Below are positions 11,961 to 24,693 of a stretch of 64,000 nt of DNA, piece after piece. The notes under the pieces are model-generated. The model saw only the letters and a list, made by a program, of their open reading frames with translations, was not told the origin of the DNA and searched no databases. How positions within the stretch are numbered: position 1 is the stretch's first letter; each line of letters starts with the position of its first letter. The translations under genes and the position numbers were made by a program. Source of the stretch: Bos javanicus. Lineage: Eukaryota; Chordata; Mammalia; Artiodactyla; Bovidae. The DNA is taken from NCBI RefSeq assembly GCF_032452875.1, contig NC_083870.1:8370001-8434000 (forward strand). Reading direction: 5' to 3'.

Positions 11961-14900
11961 CTGAAGTAAGGTAACTCTGGGTTGAATGTAAGGACAGGTC
12001 AAGTTACTAGGGTGTTGCATGGTTCAAGTCCTGGAATGAAACAGCAGAGCTTTCCACGGAGTAGATCTTCACGAAGTGGGCCTGAAGAAAGAAGAGAATA
12101 CCTGGGATGGCTCTAAAGGCCCTGGAGGCTTATTCTGGTACAAAAGGAGTTTCATAACTGATCTCTTTTTACTCTAAACTAACCCTGGAAATCACAATCT
12201 CCCTATCTTCCCAATGCCTGACCCAAAAAGGCTGACAAGGGCTCTAAACCTTTGGTAAAGGGTCCAACAACAGACTGCTTGGATAGAAATTGTATTCTGT
12301 ACAGCCCCTACCCATGTCTGGAGTCCTGGAGCCTGCTGGAACCAGTCCCAGGTCAGGGGTGTACAAGAGGAGAGCTCCAGTAGAGTACCTCCAACAATGT
12401 TCATGTTTTACTTCAAAGAACCCTTAGACACAAACACACTGTTTGCTTTTTTTCCTTTCCTTTTTTTTTTTTTGAGTTATAGACCACAGGGGGGTGATTA
12501 GTGCTCAGGAGCAAATAAACCACGTCTCTTTGATCAAGTTCTTTCATCCATCTACGTATCACAAAGATGTTTGTGGAAATATACTCCTTGCCTCAGAGGA
12601 CAGTTTGGTTAGTATTGTCTTGGCAAGGCACCTAAAAACAGTCAAAATGGTAGCAACTTGGGTGCTGTTTCCTTGCTACCACTGTTGGGAAATAGGCACC
12701 CTATAACTCTAGGCCCTACTTGCCCCACCCCCTTCCTAGGCTGCAATTCTTCCTTTCTTAGTCTCTTTCATCTTCAGTGGTGTTGCCACAGCAACCACTG
12801 TCACAGGGAAGAGGCAAGACAGTGTCACCCGCTCTGCTCCAAGCAGCAAGTTAAAACTAACCATAGGAAAAGTAAACGACCCAGATTTTCCCATACTCCT
12901 CATCCTACTGGCGTCTTTCAAGAGGTATCACAGGTTGTTAGCAGCAGCGACAGACAGGAACAAAGGAGCATCTCATCATACCTGGGCAACACGTACCCTG
13001 CTTTTGCATGATATAACTTGGATGCTGGGCAAATGAAAGCATGTTATACACACATTATAATACTGTTAGAATCACGTAATCCAGATGAATAGGCACAAGG
13101 GCTTAGAATCCTGTCCTACAGTCCAGGGCAGAGAACTCTAAAAAGGGACTGAATCCTAAAAATCCCAGATATGAATCCCAGACACCTCTTTCTTGCCTGA
13201 GTATTGACATAAATCCTAGGCTGTGTAAGCTCCGTTTGCTTTAGAGGCACAGAAAGGGAAGAGAGACAGGGTTAGTGCATCTGCTTTCAAGGGGTGACAG
13301 AGAGGCTTCAGCAACCCAGAGACCCTTCTATCCCTGTTGACATGTTCCCCCCCAATGTGAAATGAAGTTCACTGCTAAAGATCCTTAGAAAGGCCTTTGG
13401 GATCCCCTGGTGCCCCTGAAAGACCCCAGACTGCTGTTTTTGGAGCACCGTTGGAACTGTTTCAATTCTTTCAGTGTAGCAACCAGCTGCAGTCCTCAAA
13501 CAGCTTCAGAAACACTTTCTCAAGGTCACCCTCAAGATTATAACAGGAAAAGAACTACGAATCCTAACTCCCAGTTCTACATACACATCTTCTTTTCCTA
13601 ACATAAGGCATATAACTCAAATACCTTATAGCTCGGGTGCCTCCTAAGACAGGAATAGAATCTAAGCAGTCCAAGCTCCCAAGCCCCCTGGTCTGTCCTT
13701 CCCCATTCAGCCACCCCACCTCTGTTTCCTGGAATAGCAGTACCCCCCACCGGAGTCAGGCACAATTCCTTGTTTATGCCAGCTCATGGTACGCAGTGAG
13801 TCAAAGGCCCCGGCCAGTTTCCCCTCAGCATGGACTGCCACAATTTAATGAGTGTTATTTGTGGTGCTTTGCGCACAGCTTGGAACTGTGCCTTCACCCC
13901 ATACTGAGGGAAGGGGGTGGGGGAGAGAGAGTAGTGCCAAAGCATCACTTATTACTATAATCTTCAATGTGCATCCTACCCATGGCGTTAATGTCCCAAA
14001 ATAAACGTATTAATCCCACCACAGCCTACAAAGCAAACACGCAGCTGGAGGGCTTCACGTGGGAGGGAGGCACCACCAAGGACACCGGAACAGTAAATGG
14101 CGCCTCTTTTCCCTGGATGGGGGGCTGGGAAACCTAGGTGGGCCTGCCTTCTGGTGTCAGCCTGGAACTGAGCAGTCGTCAGGCTTCAAGGAGGAGAATG
14201 TGATAAGGTCCAGGCACCTGCAGAGATGCGGATTTCTTAGAGAAAGTGGTTTTGGATCTGCTTCTGGCGTGGCTTACTCCTGCAGGTAAAATAATCCTGG
14301 GCAAGTCAAGCCATTTTGAGGAGCGGGTTTGGAGTTTGGATTTAGACAATTATGCACTTAGTATTGATCACTTACTTTGCCAGCCTAATACATTCTTCTT
14401 CCCCTCTTCTAGATTTCTCCTCCAGAAGCCACTATACTCTCTTTGGAAGTCGAGTGGCCAAATAAAGGAGGACTGTTCAGCATCTGTTTGATCATCAAGT
14501 ACAGCAATTTTACTTAAATACCCACTTTTCAGCACTGGGTCCTCCAAGTCAAATATGTTAGAGTTAACAGAATTGGTCATTCCTTTCTTCTCTGAAAGAA
14601 AACCTCTCCTTCTGGTCCTTGATGCTCTACACTTAAGGAAATAAATGATGGACACCAGGAGCTAAAAATGCATGAAAAGAGGGCCTCCGGGCTTCCCCTT
14701 CCCTTGATTCCTATTAACTTACCTACTCCACTTCAGCACATTCATTGCACACATTTTTAAGGTGATGAGGCATCTCAAGGAAGAACAGTGCTTTCATTCC
14801 TATGTTGGTCTCTCCTCTCTCTCTATTCTCTTACTCAGGATTTACTAAATCATCCTGCTTAGATTTCCTATATAAGGTATTTGTAGTATTGTCGTTCAAA

Positions 14901-15923
14901 GTTGCATGCAGACTTCATTTCACTCTATCGCTGGGGTCACACACTAAGTCTTAGGGAGAGCTCTCTGGGGATAAGAAGGCAGTCGTCTGAGCCCACAGTT
15001 GACTCTAATGCTGAGGTTTGGGCCTCAGTTTCCTTGTCTGCACAATGAGAAGACTGGACCAGATGACCTTTAGGGCTCCTTAATGAATCTGAAATTATAT
15101 CACTAAAATGTTTTGATATATTATTTGAGATTTTCTTGATGAAAAATATTACCTGTATTTCTTCTAGAAAGATTTTTGCAAAACTAAGCTTATTTTTTCC
15201 CATGATAACATAGACTCATGAAAGATAATTTGGAACTACAGGAAAACAGAAAGAAAACAGGAGGAGACATTTATAGAATCACTACCTTGAAAAGACAGTT
15301 ATTAACCTGATCCTTCTTCCTCCACTGCATCTGCAAGCCTATACCCATCATTTTGTTCAGGGTTAAGACCCTCCACGGACAGATATGATAGACTGTATGT
15401 TTGCATATTTGGACTTCAGCCACATTACTTATGGATACCTGACCCTAAAGAGACTTGATATTCTAAAGTGTAACTGATCACAGCTGCAGCTTAGGAAAAA
15501 GAGTCATCTATATTCCTGGGTCACAGGATGACAAAGTCATCCACTTGGACCATCCAGAGAGTCTCCTGCTCAAGCAGCCAAAGTCGACGACCTGGATGGA
15601 TGACTAAGAAGAGGAGCAAATTCTAGAACCAAGTTATGGTTTCTCTTTCTTTAGAAGACAGATATTTCTAGAGGTAGAAAGGTTTCTAATATCAAGTTTT
15701 TCTGTTTTATATATCCAATATAATTGTCATCATAATTAAATACAATGAGAAAGAGAGAGAAACTTGGATTTCCCCCAAGTCCCTACCAGGTTCCCTAACA
15801 ACTGGTTCACAGAAGATATAACAGAATGATGTCACTCTGACCAAACTTACACTGTGGAGAAGGCTTGTAGACTCAGACAGATATGCACAGGAAGAAGAAT
15901 GTGATCCCCAAAGTGTGATATGT
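11961..15923. other. No gene or confident repeat seen
   Basis: Mostly unique-looking intronic sequence with a T-run near 12446-12474. Open frames are short and overlapping, with no recognisable domain. I looked for PCP4L1 exons here and saw none. Confidence 0.45.
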
Positions 15924-16111
15924 TATGTTAGTCACTCAGTCATGTCTGACTCTTTGTGACCTCATGGGCTTTAGCCCACCAGGTTCCTCTCTCCATGGGA
16001 TTTTCCAGGCAAGAATACTGTAGTGGGTTGCCATATTCCCCTCTAGGGGATCTTCCCAACTCAGGGATTGAACCCAGGTCTCCTGCATTGCAGGCAGATT
16101 CTTTACCATGT
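15924..16111 (-). repeat. Bov-tA SINE, antisense
   Basis: GTTAGTCACTCAGTCATGTC start, TTGAACCCAGGTCTCCTGCA in the tRNA part, truncated at TTCTTTACCATG. Confidence 0.85.
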
Positions 16112-18009
16112 TCCATTCCTATTACCGAGGAAGACAGCAAGCAGAATAATAAAGGAGGGAGTACTGGTTCTAGTGAGGTTTCTAACTGATCTGTCCCTTG
16201 CTCCGTCCCCTGCCAGCCTGGGGACAGACACTATGGGGCAGACACCATGGGACTAGTTATCAGACCTCATTAACCTTTGTTTCAACAGAATGACTGCTGG
16301 ACCAAGGGATTCCTCCAGCTGGGCTTTTTTACACTTGAGAAGTGCAACAGGATCACAGAAAAACTTTCAAGTGTGCTTTAAGCAGCCAGCTACACCATAT
16401 GAGAAGGGATTATAGGAAAGAGCCCTCAGGGACTGGATGCATCTCCCATTCCCATTCTTCACCGAAACTGGCAAAAAGTTATTAAACTATAAGAGACAGG
16501 CTGATTGTCAGCAATCAAGTCCTGCCGGCAGCTGTGAATGCAGACAAGCTGGAGATGAGCCTGCGGCTCCTCTGCGCATGAGCACACACACTCACAGGGA
16601 AATGCTCTGCTGCAGTACTGAGTGACAGCAAAGAGCCAGGAAGGCAAAGTGTAACCAGAGACCCTCCCCAGCAGTGCCACCAGGACCCTACACTTTTCCT
16701 CTAGGTCTGGAGACCACCTTCCGCTCCCAATTTTTGCTCTTCATTTGAAATGAGAATCTCTTAAAGAGATCCCAAATCCTCTTATTTCATGCAGTTTCTC
16801 TGAAGCAAGAAAATAAGCAGGTAGAGGAGGTGAAGCTTACATAAGATTCAGAGTGCACAGGGCTTTCCTGGCTAGAACTCAGCCTGAAATAGGAGACCCC
16901 TGGGGCTGGGCTGAGAGAAATAAAGGAGCTTGGAGTCTCCCTGGAGCTTCAGAGCTCTGGGCAAAACTTCCGCTTTTCATCATAACTTTTACAGGAGGAA
17001 GAAAACAGGCTGGGTCTTGGCCTCGATGGAATTCAAGGCCCTTTGGGGATCTGGTTCAGAGACAGTTAGTCTCTGTGAAAGCCCAGGTAGCTGTTTCTGG
17101 ATTTCATAAATACTCATCCCTGAAGTCGGGCTCAGCTCCGTATTAGGGGGCAACTTTGACGGCTAAATTGATAGTTAGAGCCAGATCACGCTGACAGCCT
17201 GGATGTCTGGGCAGCCCTGCAGACAACGGATGGTTACTTCCCATTCAAGGATCCTACTCTCACCATTCTACTTGGGTTCCTGATTGAGGCTAGCCAAGTA
17301 CAGCCGCTAAGTCCAGACTTGACGTTCCCCTCAAACACCAAATTGCTTTCCTTGACACTGCTTTGTGACAGTTTTGTCACTCCACCAAATACCACTCTAA
17401 ATCCCAGCCTCTGTAGCATATTCTACAAAAAGGCTGTGCACTTCCCCTTAAAAGCACAGACTAACCATACATCTTTGTGTCGGCATAGCCCTCAGATCAC
17501 AAAACCCCAGGGGATGGCTTGAATTGCAACTTTCAGATTTAGAAACACTGGAGGGGGGCATTGAACTCTAGACCTTAGTGAAAAGAGGAAATGGAAAAAC
17601 CTCTCCTCTCATATTAGAGCTGAAAGAAGCAAAAGGAAAGAAGATTGAATCTTTTTTTTTTTCTTCCTTTTCTTTCTGAAAGGCTGCTGTAATCACAGTC
17701 ACAACTATCTGAGGGACAGGAAACCACTTTAGCTCATCTGCAGCCCCCAGACTAGCTGGATTTTCCAGGATGAATTTAGTGGACATGGCAACCAACACAC
17801 AGTAGTTGGCACTAATTGGCTCCCTGGGTGACAGCTTTTGGTAGCCAGCAGAGCTCTTGCTAAAGATGAAGATCTAAGCTGAGACCTCGGCTCCAGCATC
17901 CTGCCCCTTCACTGATCTGTATTCTTGAGAATTCTCAAGCTAGTTTTTCTGAAACACTCTAAAATAAATGCTTTTAAGTTAAAATTTTAAACAGAGAGAG
18001 AGAGAGAAC
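16112..18009. other. No gene or confident repeat seen
   Basis: Unique-looking sequence. A T-run lies at 17651-17661 and a short (AG)n at 17994-18008. No coding signal recognised. Confidence 0.45.
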
Positions 18010-18185
18010 AGCTAACATAGATTGAGTGCCTACTCTGTGCCGGGTACTAAGTACTTGGCATATAACATCTCATTTAATCATTAGAACAACCAGTATTACC
18101 CCCATTTTGCAGATAAAACACTGAAGCAGAGAAAGGTTTAGTAAACTTGCCTAAGGCCACATAGTAAGTAGTAGAGCTGGGATCT
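18010..18185 (-). repeat. MIR, antisense
   Basis: Inverted MIR: GATTGAGTGCCTACTCTGTG, then CATCTCATTTAATCATTAGA, CCCATTTTGCAGATAAAACA and AGTAGTAGAGCTGGGATC. Confidence 0.8.
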
Positions 18186-18929
18186 GGCATATAGATGAGA
18201 AGTTGGACTTAACACAGGATCCTGGGTTCTAGGAAAGGGGTTGCCAAGACCAAGCCTGTGATGTCACTGCCCATACTGACTTCACTCAGAAAGGAAGATC
18301 CTTGTCTCTGGATGCCTGCAAATGCAGTCAAACAATGGCACAGGTCTTTTTCCCAGTTTCTGTTTTGACCCTCACAGATGGACAGTGTTCTCTGAATAGA
18401 GGAAATCACAGTTAATGGACTGGGTCTGGCTCAGATGACCACGGAGCCTCAGGATGTAACAAGCACTGCAGAGGGAGGTCTATTCTTGAAGGGGACATCT
18501 CCCCAGGAGCCGGACAGGCCTCCACTACAAGGCTTCTGAATGTCAGAAATGGTCCTTCCAACAGTTGGCTCTTGATTGAATGAATAGAGGGTGGGATGTC
18601 ACCTTCCTAAAAGGGGCAAAGTGGCCACCTCAGGGGCCGAAGGCTGGAGTTCTCGGCTGAATGCTACCTAAGGAGTGTAAAAGCAATACAGCCCTAGGAG
18701 GACAGAAGTGAACGGTTTTCTCAGAAGTCAGGGGAGTGAAGGGAAGCCCGAGTAACCTCGGAGCAGTAAAACAGATGCAGAGAGGCGCATCCTGAGGGTA
18801 ACATTTATAACCAGAGACTTCAGCCTCCCTCCATTCTACACTCGATTCCAGTCCCCCCAAATCGCCACCCTCAGTCGGGAAACTTAAAGCCCCCCTTTTC
18901 CAATCGCTCCCAGCGCCTGGATAAGGGAG

Positions 18930-19350
18930 CTTTACCAGAGAAGCAGGTGGGCGCCCCGGGAGGATTCTCCGCGGATGTGGACTACAGCACCCTCCCGAGC
19001 CGCCCTGGGACACGCGAGCCGCGGCCTCCCAGCGCCGCAGCCCTAGCCCGCAGCGGGGAGTCGAGCAGCGCCGCTCACCTCGCTCATCTCTGCGACCAGA
19101 CGGGGCGCGCGGGGCGCGGCACGTGCAGGGGAGACAAAGGGCCCTCGGGTTGCACGGGCGACGGCAGCGAGTTACCGGGCTCTGAAGCAGGGTCCCCGCT
19201 GATGAGGCGGGGAGAGTCGGTGCAGAGAGCCGTTGTTCTAGTGCCCGCACCCCAGCTCCAAGCGCTCAGCTCCGCGCCCGGAGTCCCCTTCCGACCATGT
19301 CCTGTCAGAGTCGTGCGGTTAATCACCGCTGGCCCCACTTTTTATAGTCA
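18930..19350 (-). promoter_or_regulatory. PCP4L1: PCP4L1 promoter and CpG-rich first-exon region
   Basis: A CpG-dense block (about 18.94-19.30 kb) covers the first exon. On the minus strand a TATA element (TATAAAAAG) lies at 19338-19346, placing transcription start near 19310-19316. Two CCAAT motifs lie upstream at about 19375 and 19418 (read CCAAT on the plus strand, so inverted for this gene). The TATA plus CpG combination is seen directly; the start site is inferred. Confidence 0.65.
19079..19087 (-). CDS. PCP4L1: PCP4L1 (Purkinje cell protein 4-like 1), coding part of exon 1
   Basis: On the minus strand, ATGAGCGAG (Met-Ser-Glu) is followed directly by GTGAGC, a strong splice donor. PCP4L1 and its paralogue PCP4 both begin Met-Ser-Glu with only these three codons in exon 1 (family knowledge). 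The family encodes small proteins of about 60-70 residues with a C-terminal IQ motif related to calmodulin regulation, mainly in neurons. Identity rests on this exon structure, the CpG/TATA promoter just upstream and the conserved position beside NR1I3. The 5' UTR runs to about 19312. Exons 2 and 3 were not found and presumably lie left of the window, so this is a partial gene and no protein domain is visible. A chance ATG-donor match is the main alternative. Confidence 0.7.
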
Positions 19351-19445
19351 GCGCCATACCCGCCTCCAAACCAACCAATAGGAGCTCTTCCTACCTCAGA
19401 GTGACAGCACCTCGTAACCAATGGTGGCAGGCTCAGAGGTCTGCT

Positions 19446-19795
19446 GCATTTCCAAACTAGGGTAAGACAGAGAGCGGGAAGGAGGGGGAGACCGTCGGGG
19501 GATGAGCGGATGGAAAATGAAGTAGGGGGAGCAAAGAAGGAAGGAATAGTATACGAAGGAAGGAAGGAGAGAAAGGGAAGGAAGGGGTGTGTGAGTTTGA
19601 GAAAGTGAAGAAAGAAGAGCTGGAAGGAAATCAAGAGGGTACATGTGAAGCCGGCAACAGTGAATCAAAGGGTAAAGGGAAGAGATGTTGCAGATTAAGA
19701 TTTAGTTATAGGATGGCAGTCTGAATAAGAGAATGGCGGAAAGGAGGAAGGGAAGGAGAGGGACAGAGAGATGGAAGGGGACAGTGTTCTGTAGC
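19446..19795 (+). repeat. Purine-rich (GA) tract upstream of PCP4L1
   Basis: About 350 bases are strongly G+A biased on the plus strand, with GGAAGGAA-type runs near 19540-19585. No single unit repeats cleanly. Confidence 0.6.
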
Positions 19796-21099
19796 AAAGA
19801 ACAGGGAAAATTTTAAGTGCCTGATTCAGAAGATTTTATTCTTAGGAGTTGAAAGACATTTTCAGGTTCATAAATCCTACCTCCCACATAATGCAAAAAA
19901 CCCTCTCCAGCAAAATGATGGTTCCCTAGGGTCCACTTGAATAGGTAGTGAGCTCCTCCAAAAGTTAATTTACAACTGTTTACTCATTCAATCTCAATCT
20001 GTCAGCACATCCTCCACTGTGCTCCACTGTGGTGGAGAAACTATAAATAAAAATTAAAATTAAAAATTAAAAGAAGAGAGACTTCTTATGACCTTACACC
20101 TTTTGTTGCTATTAAAATAGATTTCACTCAGTATGCAAGTCCTATCTCTTAAAGTCTAACTTTTTTCTTCCTGCAATTCAGGTAGCAACCCATTTGGTGG
20201 TACATGTTTGAGTACCAAAACTAGCAAGTGGACTCTGCCCAGGTGTAGGGAGCAGATGTGAAAAACGAAGCCCACAGTCCAATCTATACAGATTATTTTT
20301 CAGGAAGATGGAACTTTACTAAATAGTCACTATGTTGTATAAGTTTTAAGGAAAAACATGATGAGAGTAAGATGAAAAGAAATAGAACACCTAGGTAAAA
20401 GTCATGAACTTTCTGATAACTTCAACTACTATACCTAAATACCTAGTTTTCGTTCCTACTTTAAAGAAATCCTTTAAATGCTCTTGCCTGTGATACTTCT
20501 AGACATTGCAAAACCTCTTAGCCCTCTTGAAGCTTCAGTTGGCCAAAGCCAAACACTTTTCAGCTTTAGCTGTTATATCCTTTTATTTTTTTAATTTATT
20601 TATTTTAGTTGGAGGCTAATTACTTTACAATATTGTAGTGGTTTTTGCCATACATTGTTACATCCTTTTGATAGTTTCTTTCATGGCCTGCAATAACTGA
20701 GTCATTAATAGCTGAGCTTCTGTAAGTCAGCAACCACTGATCCATTCTCAACAACTAGATTCAGATAAGACCTCAAATACCCTTTCACTAGCTAGACCCC
20801 CTGTGTGTTTACATTTTCTCTGCCACTTCAGAAACAGAGAAAATAGAAAAAAGATCGTATCTTTTCCCCTACACCTGGGATCCCCTGACCGTCACTTTCC
20901 AATGGGAATCTGGTTGCCTAAGTTACTAAATTCTAAGTAGGCTAGCTCCTACTCTATGCAGCCTACTCTCTGGCTTCCCCTACCTTTCTAACAAAGGGAT
21001 AATTAGCCTTGAAAAGACTGTCTTTAATGAAGCAGACCTCTCCAAAGTTTTTGAATAGTGATGCAAGGATTATACAGAGACTTCAAAATCCTAGATCAT
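19796..21099. other. Intergenic; one L1 tail fragment, otherwise nothing recognised
   Basis: The antisense L1 3' end fragment at about 20578-20665 has TTTAGTTGGAGGCTAATTAC and TTTGCCATACATTG. The remaining sequence shows no gene or clear repeat. Confidence 0.5.
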
Positions 21100-21400
21100 A
21101 GATTAACAAGCTTTTTCTATAACAGCCAGAAAGTAAATAATTTAGGCTCTGCAGGACCTATAGTCAAACTACTTGAGTCTCCCATTATAGCTTGAGAGTA
21201 AACAAAATAGACATGACTATATTATCATAAAACTTTATTTGTGGACACTAATGTGTGAATTTCATATAATTTTCATGTGCTATGAGTGAAGTACTCTTTT
21301 TGTTCTTTTACATTTTTAATGTAAAAACCATTCTTAGCTCACAGACTCTGCAAAAACAGGCAGTATGCCAGATTTGGCTTACGAGTCATAAATTGCTGAT
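21100..21400. mobile_element. Decayed DNA-transposon remnant (hAT-like)
   Basis: Blocks ACAAGCTTTTTCTATAACAG, CATAAAACTTTATTTGTGGA and GCAAAAACAGGCAGTATGCC match the inverse of the element at 9.67-9.89 kb. Confidence 0.5.
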
Positions 21401-21406
21401 ACCTAC

Positions 21407-21624
21407 CACGTGCCGTGCTGTGTCAAGTCGCTTCAGTTGTGTCCTACTCTTTGTGACCCTGTGGACTGTAGCCTGCCAGGCTCCTTTGTCCATGGAATTC
21501 TCCAGCAAGAACAATGCAGTGGGTTGCCATTTCCTCCTTCAGGGGATCTTCCCAACCCAGGGATAGAACCCGAGTCTCCTGCATTGCAGCAGATTCTTTA
21601 CCATCTGAGCCACCAGGGAAGCTC
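21407..21624 (-). repeat. Bov-tA SINE, antisense
   Basis: TCAAGTCGCTTCAGTTGTGT start; ends GAGCCACCAGGGAAGCTC. Confidence 0.88.
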
Positions 21625-22005
21625 TATAGATGATTAAATGGGATATGATCCCTACCATAGATGATTAAATGCTCAGGTATGCTACAACAGTAAGTTGTAT
21701 AGAAGTAAATAGTAATAGGTCTAAGAAGAGTGACATTGTCTAGGACTGAAAGACTCAAAAGATTCCTGGAGAAAATAGGATTTGTGTTGGATAAAGGATG
21801 GGTAAAATTTAGACAAATGGGAGAAGGAAGGCGGAAGGAGAAAAAGGTGTGGATCTGGCATCTGGGTGGTAAAAAGAAAAAAAATTGTGAAAGAAGACTG
21901 AGGTATATGATGGGGACGTTTCAGGAGATGTGTGAAGGTCTTGAATATCAGAATAAGGAATTTAGACCTGATCCTCACACAAATGGCACTTTTAGATTAC
22001 TCTTT

Positions 22006-22183
22006 TCAAAAAACATTTATTTGGTCGCACCAGGTCTTAGTTGTGCCATGCAGGATCTTTCGCTGCAGCCTGCAAACCCTTAGTTGCAGCGTATGGGATC
22101 TAGTTCTCTGACCAGGGATCAAATCCCAGCCCTCTGCATTGAGAGCACAGAGTCTTAGCCACTGGACCACCAGGGAAGTCCCT
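22006..22183 (-). repeat. tRNA-derived SINE, antisense
   Basis: AAAAAACATTTATTTGGTCG start and GGACCACCAGGGAAGTCCC end. Confidence 0.8.
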
Positions 22184-23652
22184 GTAGATTATTCTTGCAA
22201 GGTAAACATAAGATTGATTCGACAAGAGGAAGACCAAGAGCAGGGAGACAAAATGGGGATGTCATAGTTGTACGAAGTGCAAAAGTCTGGGTGACTGTAG
22301 GAAAAATAACAGAAGAAAAGGGACAACATCAAGAAATATAAGGCGTAAGGAATCAATAACAAGATTTAGGAGAGGATTCAAAGTGACTCTTGGAATTCAG
22401 GACCAGAACATGGGAATTTATTCAATTATTCATGGGCTGTTAAACACACATTATGGCCAGAACATATGCTAGGTGTTGGGAAAAGAAGACCCACAGGACA
22501 AAGCACTGACAGCCTAGAAGGGGAGAGATGGTCATGTGAACTCGAAGGCGCAATATTATTATGGGTGCTGCGATGGAAATCTGGGCAAGCGTGGTAAGAG
22601 TCCAGAGAAAGGAATAGAATGAGAATAATAATCTGAACAGGCATCAGAAGGAACTACTAAGAACAGCAAGACCCCATGGATAGAACCAGAGTTGATTTGT
22701 GGAGACATTCACATACTAGAATGAGGATAAGTGAAATCAGATATGTAAAGGTACTCTGTAAACCATGATGTTAAAATGTGAGCTATTTTTATATTTTACC
22801 AGAGCCTTGTGACTAGATGCACTACTAGGGAAGCACGTAGAAGAAGAAAGTTGGGAAGGTTTAAATTGAGTCTTAGAAAAAAAAACAAACTCAGTTTTCC
22901 ATAACCAATTGCCTTTGGAAAAAATGAGAATCCAATAGAGGAGAAAGAAAAAAGAGCTATTAGAAGTACAGGTGGAGAATCAGGAATGCATAATATCATA
23001 GAGGCTAGGGAGAAAAGGCATTTCAAAGAAGATATTGTAATTGTCAAGGAGTCAAAAGCAATAGGGAGCTTCCTTGGGAGAAAGCCCATTGAAGTCAACA
23101 GGTCACAGATCTTTGATGAATTTAGAGAAAGATCAAAACTAGATTACCAGTATAAAGGAAAGGAGGTATCCCGAATCCCTCTTGTTCAAAGAAGTTTTTG
23201 TGCCAAAACTTGGGAGGCCAAAGAGGATAAAGCAGGCCCAGACTGGAAATTTGATTCAGTGGCCACCTGAGTGAGGCTGACCACATGTCAACCGCAAACA
23301 AGGCAGTTATGAACAGCAGGCAGCAATGGTTCAGAAGTCAGAAAGGAGTCAGGAATCAGACGAAAAGACTGATGAGTATCCTGTTAGAAACTCAGAACAG
23401 CAAAGGATAATCAGCTGTGAGAGACAGCAGCTAAGAGGGAAACAGGAATGTACCCAGAAGACATGTAACATATGTTACTAGCAAATGCCTGAAAAACCAG
23501 AAACCCATTAAGTATTTCATGAATGAATGCATTCACAAATAATAATATGATACCACATGGAATGAGCATGAGTTTGGAATCAGACCTCAATATCCTAGCT
23601 CATCTATTCACTCCATAAACTTTTTTATATGTGCTAGGAGTATACAAGACCC
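22184..23652. other. Intergenic, purine-rich; no gene seen
   Basis: A-rich/GA-rich sequence of the kind left by an old antisense repeat. No family recognised. Open frames are short and without domains. Confidence 0.4.
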
Positions 23653-23666
23653 TAAGGATCCAAAAA

Positions 23667-24654
23667 ACTCTGTATGCAGGTCAGGAAGCAACAGTTAGAA
23701 CTGGACATGGAACAACAGATTGGTTCCAAATAGGAAAAGGAGTACGTCAAGGCTGTATATTGTCACCCTGCTTATTTAACTTATATGCGGAGTACATCAT
23801 GAGAAACACTGGGCTGGAGGAAGCACAAGCTGGAATCAAGATTGCGGGGAGAAATATCAATAACCTCAGATATGCAGATGACACCACCCTTATGGCAGAA
23901 AGTGAAGAGGAACTAAAGAGCCTCTTGATGAAAGTGAAAGAAGAGAGTGAAAAAGTTGGCTTAAAGCTCAACATTCAGAAAACTAAGATCATGGCATCTG
24001 GTCCCATCCCTTCATGGCAAATAAATGGGGAAACAGTAGAAACAGTGGCTGACTTTATTTTTCTGGGTTCCAAAATCACTGCGGATGGTGATTGCAGCCA
24101 TGAAATTAAAAGACACTTGCTCCTTGGAAGGAAAGTTATGACCAACCTAGACAGCATATTAAAAAGCAGAGACATTACTTTGCCAACAAAGGTCTGTCTA
24201 GTCAAGGCTATGGTTTTTCCAGTGGTCATGTATGGATGTGAGAGTTGGACTATAAAGAAAGCTGAGCACAGAAGAATTGATGTTTTTGAACTGTGGTGCT
24301 GGAGAAGACTCTTGAGAGTCCCTTGGACTGCAAGGAGATCCAACCAGTCCATCCTAAAGGAGACCAGTCCTGGGTGTTCATTGGAAGGACTGATGTTGAA
24401 GCTGAAACTCCAAAACTTTGGCCACCTAATGTGAAGAGCTGACTCATTTGAAAAGACTCTGATGCTGGGAAGGATTGAGGGCAGGAGGAGAAGGGGACAA
24501 CAGAGGATGAGATGGTTGGATGGCATCACCTACTCAACGGACATGGGTTTGGGTGGACTCCAGGAGTTGGTGAAGGACGGGGAGGCCCGGCATGTGCGGT
24601 TCATGGGGTTGCAAAGAGTCGGACACGACTGAGCGACTGAACTGAACTGAACTG
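23667..24654 (+). mobile_element. BovB LINE, 5'-truncated, with 13-bp target-site duplication
   Basis: Starts within the reverse transcriptase (CTCTGTATGCAGGTCAGGAA) and ends with the BovB CTGAA repeats. The 13-bp flanks AAGGATCCAAAAA at 23654-23666 and 24655-24667 are identical, a clean target-site duplication. The frame at 23631-24434 (267 codons) is uninterrupted through the YADDTTLMAES motif, but the copy lacks the 5' half including the endonuclease, so it cannot be autonomous. Confidence 0.93.
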
Positions 24655-24693
24655 AAGGATCCAAAAATAAAAGATGTACCTCTGGGCTTCAAC
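24454..24693 (+). repeat. Left arm of an inverted duplication (BovB tail plus flank)
   Basis: Matches the reverse complement of 25485-25727, including BovB variants shared only by these two copies (ACATGGGTTTGGGTGGACTC) and non-BovB flank beyond the target duplication (ATAAAAGATGTACCTCTGG). Confidence 0.85.

Larger units (their letters stand above)
1..19078 (-). other. PCP4L1: PCP4L1 intron 1 (inferred), repeat-rich
   Basis: This stretch lies downstream, on the minus strand, of the PCP4L1 exon 1 donor at 19078/19077. I searched by eye for the remaining PCP4L1 exons (acidic segment and C-terminal IQ motif) and found none, so they probably lie beyond the left edge. The human gene also has one very long first intron. 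Contents are SINEs, an L1 with nested insertions, a BovB copy, MIRs and DNA-transposon remnants, listed separately. No other gene is recognised. Confidence 0.6.

Noticed and set aside
18630..19250. 206-codon minus-strand frame over the CpG region
   Set aside because: CpG-rich DNA lacks stop codons by chance; the PCP4L1 ATG and donor lie in another frame.
23631..24434. 267-codon frame as a protein-coding gene
   Set aside because: Lies within a BovB copy bounded by a target duplication. Its start codon is in flanking DNA.
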